The notes beneath the pieces were generated by a model. That model was not told the DNA's origin and searched no databases. It saw only the letters and a list, made by a program, of their open reading frames with translations. Below are positions 46,760 to 55,585 of a DNA stretch of 64,000 nucleotides, piece by piece (position 1 is the stretch's first letter; every line of letters starts with the position of its first letter). Origin of the DNA: Orobanche coerulescens (lineage: Eukaryota; Streptophyta; Magnoliopsida; Lamiales; Orobanchaceae); NCBI GenBank assembly GCA_033398695.1, contig CM065801.1, positions 1,860,001-1,924,000 on the forward strand, in the 5' to 3' direction. A program made the position numbers and the translations under genes.

Positions 46760-49700
46760 TTAAGAATCCAAAAGCTCGGGGTGCCTCGAATGCATATCCT
46801 CCTCCAACTCCCACGTTGCTTCCTATACTCCGTGCTTCGACCATTGCACTTTAACCAAAGGAATGGTTTTGTGCCTTAATTGTTTGTCTCGACGCTCCAA
46901 ATCCTAATGGGCCTCTCCTCAAACGTAATGTCCTTCTCGATCTCCACGTCCCCGAAATCAATAACATAGGACAGGTCCGGAACATACTTCCTCAGCTGAG
47001 AGACGTGAAATGCACTGTGCACATGACTCAACGACGGAGGCAATGCCAAGCGGTACGCTAATTCGCCAACTCTCTCTAATATCTCGAAAGGTCCAATATA
47101 CCTCGGGCTGAGCTTCCCCTTTTTCCCAAAACGGAAAACTCCCTTCGACGGAGACACTCTCAACAAAACATGATCTCCCACCTCAAACTCCAAAGTTCGA
47201 CGCCTAACATCCACATAAGACTTTTGTCGACTCTGAGCCGCCTACATCCTCTCTCTAATCAATTCAACTTTCTCCCTCGTCTCTAACACAAGATCTGGCT
47301 CGGTGCTAACTAGATCGGACGGCTCATCCCAACATATCGGTGATCGGCAACGTCGGCCATAAAGCGCCTCATACGATGACATCTTAATCGACGCGTGCCA
47401 GCTATTATTATACATAAACTCGATCAAGTCCAGATGCTCCTCCTAGTCACTACTCCAGTCTAACGCACACACGCGTAACATATCCTCGAACGTCTGAATG
47501 GTACGCTCGGACTATCCGTCGGTCTGAGGATGGAAAAATGTACTCAAACGCAATTGTGTCCCCAATGCCTTATATACCGCCTGCCAGAAATGCGATACAA
47601 CCAGCCATCTCTATCCGAAATAATAGTTTTTGGCGTACCATGAAGTCTCACTATCTGCGCGATGAAAATACGAGTCAATTTTTCTGGACCCCAAGTATCC
47701 TTGATGCCAGAAAATGTGCCGACTTAGTCAGTCGGTCCACGATCACCCACACCATATTCATTCCGGTCTTCGTCCTCGGCAAGTTCGTGACAAAATCCAT
47801 GGAGATATCTTTCCACTTTCATTCCGGGACGGGAAGTGGTTTCAATAATCCGGCTGGCCGTTGATGCTCGATTTTGACTTGTTGACAAGTCAAACACTTA
47901 GCCACAAACTCAACTACCTCATTCTTCATGTCATTCCACCAGAAATTCTTCCTCAAATCTAACCATCTCCGCTGTATCATGTTTAGCTCTTTCTGCAATG
48001 TACTTCAGGATCTTGTGATCGGTGAAGATCTGACACAACGATCCATACAAGTAATGACGCCAGATCTTCAACGCAAACACAACCGCGGCCAACTAAAGAT
48101 CATGGGTAGGGTAATTCAACTCGTACGGTTTCAACTGAAGGGAAGCATAGGCAATTGTCTTCCCATGCTGCATGAGTACACATCCGAGCCCTTGGCCCGA
48201 AGCATCACTAAAAACTGAGAAACCCTCAGTACCACTCGGTAAAGCCAAAACAGGAGCGGTCGTCAACCGTTTCTTCAATTCCTCGAAACTCTTCTGTCTC
48301 TCGTCGGTCCACACAAACTTCTTTGACTTCTCTAACAGCTGAGTCAGTGGTCGAGTGAGCTTAGAGAACCCCTCGACAAATCTACGATAATACCCGGCCA
48401 AACCCAGAAAACTATGGACCTCCTTCACGTTTTTGGGCGGCGCCCAATCCAACACTGCCTCTATCTTATGTGGGTCCACACGAACACCCTCGGCCGAGAA
48501 ACATAACTTGCCGCAACCAAAACTCACACTTTGAGAACTTCGCAAAAAGATGTTGAGTTCTCAAGATTCCTAGCACGATATGCAAATGACGTGCATGATC
48601 CTCCTCGCTCCTCGAGTAAATCAAGATATCGTCGATAAAAATGACTACACACTTATCGAGGTATTCGATAAAGACTTTGTTCATAAGCTGCATGAACACG
48701 GCTGGGGCGTTGGTTAGCCCGAAAGGCATAACCACAAACTCGTAGTGGTCGTATCTCGTCCGAAAGGCCGTCTTCGGAATGTCGGAATCCTTCACTCGGA
48801 GCTGATAATACCCCGATCTCAAATAAATCTTCGAAAATACGGTTGCCCCTTGCAATTGGTCAAACAAGTCATCAATCCTCGGGAGCGGATACTTGTTTTT
48901 GATAGTCACCTTGTTCAACTCTCGATAGTCGATACACAGACGAAGTGACCCATCCTTCTTCTTTACAAACAGGACCGGTGCGCCCCAAGGCGAAGGGCTC
49001 GATCGAATATACCCCATGTCTAGCAACTCTCCCAACTGTTTCTTCAACTCAAGCATCTTGGCAGGCGCCATACGGTATGGCGTCTTAGAAATCGGTGTTG
49101 CACCTGGCTCTAAATCCACGGTAAACTCAACCTCTCGGTCTGACGGCAAACCCGGAAACTCGTCTGGAAAGACGTCAGGATACTCACACACTACCGGAAT
49201 AGACGAGAGCTCGACTCCGCCTTCTTCCGATCTCAAGGCATAACACCAATAACCCGTGCAACCTCCTCGAAGAAGTCTCACCGCTTTCAAAGCATTGATC
49301 AGGAATCTCTGGCTACTCCGCTTACGCCCCACAAAAAGAATGCTCGGTACCGTCAGAGGCTAACGTCGAAATGGTTTTCGTTCTATAATTCATGATCGTC
49401 CCATGATGGTCCAGCCAATCCTCACCTAGAATCAGATCCTTGTCTTTAATATCTACCGCAATCAGATTAGAAGGCCAATCCCTCCCCGCGATACTCACCG
49501 AAAAATCTCTAATCTCACGATCCCCCACGATGCTATCCCCACTAGGCAGTTTAACAACAAATGGTTCACACGCAACTAGGCAATCAACATGCAGAAGACG
49601 TACACAATCAATAGATATGAAAGAATGCGTAGCACCAGAATCGAATAACACGAAAACAGGATGGTCAAGGATGTGAACGGTACCTGTAGCCACCGTCGCG

Positions 49701-51601
49701 TCGGGATCTCCAGCTCGTCTCATCTCATACACACGGGGCGGAACAGACCCCGCTAGGGGTGTGCATGGTACTGTATGGTACGGTTTTAGGGTAAAACCGA
49801 TACCATACCAAATATATTCGGTTTATTATGATTTAATACCATTAACATACGATTTTTTCGGTTTGGTATTTTGGTATTTTGGTTTGGTTTACATCGGTAC
49901 GGTATTTTTTCGGTTTTTTATTAATAAGGAAAAAAATACTCAACAAATTAATTCAACAAGGTACCATAAATAGCTGATCCAAATTAATAGCTAAATCAAA
50001 AAAAATCACACTAACCTTAAGACAGTAACTAATTTAATGTTCAAATTTTCATCCAACTATTTTGGAGGATAAAAAGAAAATAAAATAAAAAAAGAAGACA
50101 AACAAGTGCCTTTAACTTCGATAAATTTTTTATACTTCTATATTCATGCGAGTCTGTAACTACTATATGATATATTATCATAAAAATATTTAATATTAAT
50201 AACGGTACGGTACAGTTTTTTTCGGTATTTAAGTCAAATACCGTACCATTACCGAAGTTTTGGTTTTATAAAAAATAAAAACCATATATGTCGGTTTAAG
50301 CGGTTTATCGGTTTTTTCGGTACGGTTTTTACGGTGCGGTACAGTTTTTCGGTTTAATCAGTTTTTTGCACACCCCTAGACCCCGCACTAGAAGCTCCCC
50401 CTCTAGAAGGCTGCCCACGTCCTCGGCCTCTACCAAAACTCTGATGTGGCTGAGAAACTGCCGGTGCCTGATTCACGCTCGGTTCTACCGCAGCTGGGTC
50501 TGATATTTGGTGCCCGAACTGCATCCGTACAATACTTAGCACGATGTCCCATCCGACCGCAAGCAAGACACTGAATCGGGTGCCTGTCACACTCACTCAT
50601 CATGTGGCCGGGACGACCACAGTTAAAGCAGGTAGGACCACGAACGGAATCAGTAGGAGCAGACCTAGAACCGTTTCCTCGCCCAAATGATGTGGACTGA
50701 TTCCCGAAGACTCGCGAACCACACTGAGCATTCGGATACCCGCCAGACTTGCCTCCCGAAAACTGACCAGAGGTCTTCTGTTTCTTTCCCTCGGTTGCCG
50801 TCTCTGTTGCAGAAAACGACATCTCACAAGCCATTTCCTTGTTTTGATAATCTTTCAGAGTTGTACATCCGAGACCAGACATGTAGTGACGAACCCTCGG
50901 CTTCATCCGCATGTCAAAGTGGCGGATCTTGTCTAACTCGTCTCGGACCTAGTTTCTCACATAATGAAGTTGTTGGTTGTATGCATTGATTGCCTGCGAA
51001 ATCGGAACATCCTGGGGCTTAGCCTCAAAGAAGGCTCGGATCCTCCCCTCTTTAACTGGCCACGGACAAAATTCGTCCTCCATCAGCTCTCGGAACTCTG
51101 CCTATGTGGCTGCCGGTCACGCGGTTTCACCGCTTGCCACCACGTTGCCGCCTCCTTGGCGAGGAAGTACTGAGCGATGGGTACCTACCTCTCCTCAGAG
51201 CAGTTAGCGGCCTCGAACGCTTTCTCCATCTCAAATAACCAACTCTCCCACCCGGAAGGGTCGGAAGCACCATCAAACTGCGGAGGATGCATACGAATCA
51301 CGTCCTGAAGTAGCTTATCATTGTCGGATCCAGTAGGCGGAACCGGGTTGGCATTTGCTTGGCTGACCAATACGGCCTGAGTCAGTAGCGTCATCTGGTT
51401 CGCTACTTGCTGTAAAATATTTGCCACCCCGATATTCTCATGAGCATTGCCGGAGCTAGCAGACTAATCCTGCTGGCCTCCGGAACTGGGTGGAGCACTG
51501 TTCGCCAAGGAAGGCATCGCCGAATCAGTTCCCGAGTTATCGGACATGGCTACCCCACCGGCTGCGCCACGTCCCCTACCGCGTCCGCGTCCAGCAGGCA
51601 T
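46760..51601 (-). pseudogene. gag-pol polyprotein of the gypsy chromovirus, decayed
   Basis: Order on minus: start ATG at 51601 with an Arg/Gly-rich leader; capsid part (51427-51185, HPPQFDGASDP); CCHC zinc knuckles CFNCGRPGHMMSEC and CLACGRMGHRAKYC (50675-50525); protease with FDSGATHSF (near 49640); reverse transcriptase (49230-48560) with CIDYRELNK and the catalytic IDDILIYS; RNase H (from about 48330, [12 protein letters not shown]); integrase C-terminus (47427-46880, HVLLRVSP...[13 protein letters not shown]) and a chromodomain-like end to a stop at 46760-46762. The integrase core is largely deleted. Several in-frame stops, a frameshift and the MITE mean no functional product. Confidence 0.92.
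49754..50378. mobile_element. hAT-like MITE in gag-pol, TSD GACCCCGC
   Basis: Termini TAGGGGTGTGCA and TGCACACCCCTA, with the perfect 8-bp duplication GACCCCGC (49746-49753 and 50379-50386). The interior consists of CGGTACGG, CGGTTT and ACCGTACC words around an AT-rich centre. No transposase. Confidence 0.97.
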
Positions 51602-51807
51602 TCTAAAAAAGTAACGGGTAAGTATAGTTCAAACACAAAACACAACAAGATACCAAGAAAGGAATAGAACAAAACAACGTAACGAGTCAAGTTAGGAAAA
51701 AATTACGAGCACCGGCATACTGAGATGATGGCGTAGCAGTGATACTGTTCAAAAATGACACTCAACTAGACCCAAATAACCGACAGCCGAGGTATCCATA
51801 AACCTAA

Positions 51808-51819
51808 GCTCCGATACCA
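51808..51819 (-). promoter_or_regulatory. Primer-binding site of the gypsy element
   Basis: TGGTATCGGAGC on minus lies a few bases inside the 5' LTR end. It matches the initiator tRNA-Met complement except for one base. Confidence 0.85.
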
Positions 51820-51824
51820 TATTC

Positions 51825-53748
51825 TGTAACACCCCCAAGACGATCAGGGCATATTACAGCGCCGTGGACCCCACACTTTGAAGTCCATCAGGCTAACGCA
51901 CCAAAACGATATACGACAAAAGACATAAATCATCGACAACAAACAATTTTTCAATCCACGACATTTAAATCCAAAGACAGAAATTTGACAAAACAATTTG
52001 ACATCAAATACATTCCCAAAATGGGTACACAAAATTAATAAATTCAATAAAGAAGTACCCGAGTACTTAAGCAAATGACATAATAAGGAAATCCCAAAAC
52101 AAGACACCAATGGACAACTCTTGAACAGAATCACGCCTGTCCATCATCCTCGTACGGCTCGCATGCTCGTTGCTTCCATGACCTGTACCTGAAATACAAA
52201 AGTATTTCCCCCATTTAAGGGGTTAGCGACAACTGTTGGTGCAAGTACAATCCATTTGAACTACAATTCTAATCAGATAAAAATATGCGCCAAAAATCAT
52301 TTTAGAAATCATTTATATTCCGGAATATTTACGGTGCACAAGCACAAACCACATTTCTCCAACAAAACAATTCAAAGTTAACCGTTGGTACGAGACTCAC
52401 GGCCACCGTAACCCGCAGAGCCTCGCCGGACATCCGTGGGTGGTTAACCATAGTTCGTGATACGCACACTCACGGCAATACGTATTTCTAGAGGCCCCGT
52501 CGGACCGTCCCTAGGTGAACATGCACATATCCATCCACAACAACTACGGAAAACCATAATTCAAATATTAGAACATGCAAACAAATGTGAAGTACTTGCA
52601 TTTGAGACATCTTCGAAGAATCGAGAATGAATAACGACTACGAACGATCCGGATGAAAAACGACAGTTCCTAAATGAAGGATTAACATAACTCAGTCCTA
52701 ACGGACAACAAAAATCGAATGGAATACGCCTATAACCCCGATTACAAACTATGACAATATACGTTCAATCGATACGGGCGAGGGTTTACGCAAAATCTCC
52801 CCGAATCGATAATTCGCGGATTAAACTTGATGAAATCAGATTGGGAATCACCCAATAACAATAATTGGTAAGGAATAATACAATATACTTGAACAATTCG
52901 AGATTAACCAAGGAAAACCCGAAAACCCCCCGAAATTGACAAAGTTAGGGTTCTAAGCGAATTACCTCGGATTCGGATGGTGGAAGATGATTACTTAGAA
53001 GATGATATGCTTCTACGATCTCACGGTGATGAAGGATGAAGAATACACGGGTTTGAAGTGATGGAAATCGCCTTGGAGGTTCTGGTGTCGCCCGACGAAG
53101 AAAAACGAGAGAAGGGATGAGAAATGATGTTCTGACTTTTGCCCGCTGTTCTTAAAACAGCAGGCTGTTACGGCCGTAACAATGGCTGCATTACGTCCGT
53201 AACAAGGCCAACATTACGGCCGTAATGAATAGGGTGTTACGGCCGTAACACTCTACTGGACAGCAGTCTAAGAAGCTGATGTTCGAACTGTCCCGGACGA
53301 CTCCGAAACCCGGATCTGCTATCGAACTAAAAATATGGTTACGAAGTATATTCGATGACGAACCTAACTGTTACAAGAAAATACAATTCCAACTACCCGG
53401 GAATCCGAAATACGACAAAGAAAATGAAATTCCCTAAACTTATAGGAATTTACAAAAATGGCCCAAGTGTCCGAAAATCACGATACGACGTCATATTGAC
53501 AAACCGAAACTCACAACACAAACAACTCAACCATACGAACTTATGTAAACAAAGAAACAACGAAAACGAACGAGTTTTACGAGAATCGAACGTCCATACG
53601 ACAAAACACAACATAGAATGGATTTATGTAAAAACATCTCTGAAACTCGTCCAAATGGAAAAATTCCAAGAATAAAGTAGATTCAAAATGTCGAAACGGT
53701 TACACCAAAAATGGAAACTGCTAAAAATGGAAAGGTACGGATATTACA
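51825..53748 (-). repeat. 5' LTR of the gypsy element (1924 bp)
   Basis: Starts TGTAATATCC at 53748 and ends GGGGGTGTTACA at 51825. It retains the segment missing from the 3' LTR. The TTACGGCCGTAA array is at 53165-53250. Confidence 0.93.
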
Positions 53749-53798
53749 GATCGCTCCCAATGACCACCGTGATGTATCAAAGTACGCTGCCACGACAT
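53749..53798 (-). pseudogene. mudrA-type transposase, first 16 codons
   Basis: It starts at an ATG (53798) and reads MSWQRTLIHHGGHWER before the gypsy insertion. HHGG.W is typical of the first residues of MURA-type transposases. The frame continues at 45116. Confidence 0.7.
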
Positions 53799-53864
53799 CT
53801 GATTACAAAAAGATGAATAAATATTCAGAAAACTCAGCGAACAATATTCTAGCACGGTCTGCCT

Positions 53865-54055
53865 TTGACACGACCGATGCACACGGTCAGATGCTACCGT
53901 GTGCAGCTATCGTGTGCAAGTTGCTGGCCATGAACATGATCGCTGCACACGATTGTAGACGATCGTGGACATGTTAGTTATTCACACGATGTCAAGACCG
54001 TTGGACACGACTGTTGCACACGGTGGCTTGCCATCGTGTGCAGACATCGTGTCCG
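53865..54055 (-). repeat. CACACGATCGTG words at the transposase end
   Basis: Several CACACGG, CACACGATTG, CGATCGTGG and CATCGTGTGC words lie just upstream of the transposase start, the counterpart of the cluster at 34285-34664. They are also found at 29985-30305 in the derivative. Confidence 0.7.
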
Positions 54056-54477
54056 GAAGAATTTGTCGGAAAAAAAAATTCCAGCGATAAAATATCGATG
54101 CATACCTTCTTTATGAACCCAGTAGCACGACAAATGAAGTCCTATTTGAACCTACTTTTCTTTTCGAATAATTTTGTGATTTTTATAAGATTTTTGTGAG
54201 ACCCTTTGTCAAAAATGGTTATGTTGTTTTGATATATATAGATTGTAGTTAAATGTTGGTTGTTGGACATTAATATCGATCGGCTTTGAGGAGATGAGAA
54301 AAATGAAAAAGAAAAAACAAAAATAGTTTAAATTAAATAAAATATAAAAAGAAAAGAGAAAGTCAACATTACAATTTTGGGAGGATATTTTAGTTTTTTT
54401 AAACAAATTGGTACAAAAAAACTTATAATATTATGAATGGGATTTAGTATTAAAAAATTAATTCTCACTTTGTCTAT

Positions 54478-55132
54478 TAATTTACAATATTATACCGTTA
54501 TAATCTATGCATTTGTTTTATTTAATTAATTTATCGTATTTAGTGTGACACTAAAACTAGCTCTGCCGAAAAAATGGTATATAGAAAAAAGGTTTCAATA
54601 GTTATTAAGGCGTGTATTGTATTTAAATTTTATAACATTTTAATTATTTTTGTAAAATTTAAAAGTTAGAGGATAATCAATTTGAATTCTTAAAATATAT
54701 TTCAAATCCATGAACATATGAAGGTATAATAAAGACTTTTTATTTATATTTAATAAGTTTATCAGAATAAATGGGTTTTCAAAAATTTTATGAATTGTGA
54801 ATGATTCATAAAATGATGGATTTCTATGGATCGTAAACCCTTATTTGAAAAAAAAATAGGTTTAAAAATCCGACCTCTAGACTTAAGATTTTCGTGAATT
54901 CATAACTTTATTGTGATATTTTCTTTATTTATACATTATATTTTACATATGATCAATAATCACATATTTTGTTGTTCATATCTGTATTATTTGAGTATAT
55001 TTTTTCTTGTTTATTTATATTCAAATTAATTTATTATTATTATTATTATTATAAATTTTAAAGCTTATTTAAGTTGTATATGATGCACTTCAAAGTCGCC
55101 CGTTATTTATAGATCCAATCAGCCTTTTTTTT
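54478..55132. other. AT-rich intergenic DNA
   Basis: No gene or element recognised. A short ATT run lies near 55031. Confidence 0.6.
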
Positions 55133-55280
55133 GGATTGGGATCCTCTGTAGTTCAGTATCGCACTGTGCTGCACTGCACCGTACAATTCGACACGTGTAT
55201 ACACACACCCGTGCAGGTGTGTGTAATCTAACGGCTGAAATGCAGCAACCACCGTGATATGCTGCAGAGGATCCGGGTCC
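55133..55280. mobile_element. Second copy of the short GGATCCTCTG MITE
   Basis: Ends GGATTGGGATCCTCTGTAG and CTGCAGAGGATCCGGGTCC are inverted repeats. The interior shares CTGTGCTGCACTGCA and CACCCGTGCAGGTGTGTG with 33432-33565. The flanking T-rich 9-mers match only partly. It lies about 300 bp upstream of the receptor-kinase start codon. Confidence 0.75.
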
Positions 55281-55546
55281 TATTTTTTATCCATAATTAA
55301 TTCTCATTGGTGAGACTTTCACTCCTCTTCCTGCGTTCTCCCGAATTTATAGGTTCCATCAGAAGAAAAAAAAAAGAACAATCTCTTCTCTTACCTTTCT
55401 TGTTTCATTTTTATCAAACATTCGACAGGGATGTCTTTCTCCTTCTGATCTCTGTCATGGGGACCAATAACCGGTCTACCTCAAATCCGTAAGAACAGAA
55501 GAACCACCCAAAAAATTTATTCATCTCATCCCCTTGAATTCGTTTC

Positions 55547-55585
55547 ATGTATGCCGATATTTCCTTTTTATTCTTTTCTCAATGA
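55547..55585 (+). promoter_or_regulatory. Upstream ORF overlapping the receptor-kinase start
   Basis: ATG at 55547 opens a 12-codon frame whose stop TGA (55583-55585) overlaps the main ATG (55582-55584) as ATGA. A second upstream ATG at 55551 opens a 61-codon frame ending at 55736. Either could lower translation of the main frame or allow reinitiation, if the transcript starts upstream. Confidence 0.6.

Larger units (their letters stand above)
45122..53748 (-). mobile_element. Full-length Ty3/gypsy chromovirus (Tekay-like), TSD GATCG
   Basis: 5' LTR 51825-53748 and 3' LTR 45122-46724, with the perfect 5-bp duplication GATCG (45117-45121 and 53749-53753). LTRs start TGTAATATCC and end GGGGGTGTTACA on minus. 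A primer-binding site and purine tract are in place. gag-pol is present but decayed. It carries a hAT-like MITE between the zinc knuckle and the protease. It interrupts the transposase gene of the Mutator-like element after codon 16. Confidence 0.96.
33936..54468. mobile_element. Large Mutator-like element with DUF1985/Ulp1-type gene, multiply invaded
   Basis: Left end GGGACCCTATCTTTTTTAGTATC and right end ...TTAATTCTCAC match the ends of the derivative at 29600-32725. The same internal terminal block (TTATACTCTTATGAATGAGG type) follows at both ends. It holds an Ulp1-type gene on plus from the left and a mudrA-type N-terminus on minus from the right. This convergent layout fits Kaonashi-type MULEs, which carry an Ulp1-like protease. 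Flanking 9-mers (33927-33935 and 54469-54477) do not match, so erosion or an end exchange is possible. Nested insertions account for about 15.7 kb. Confidence 0.8.

Noticed and set aside
33927..54477. 9-bp duplication around the large Mutator-like element
   Set aside because: ATATATAGT and TTTGTCTAT do not match beyond chance; reported as absent rather than forced.
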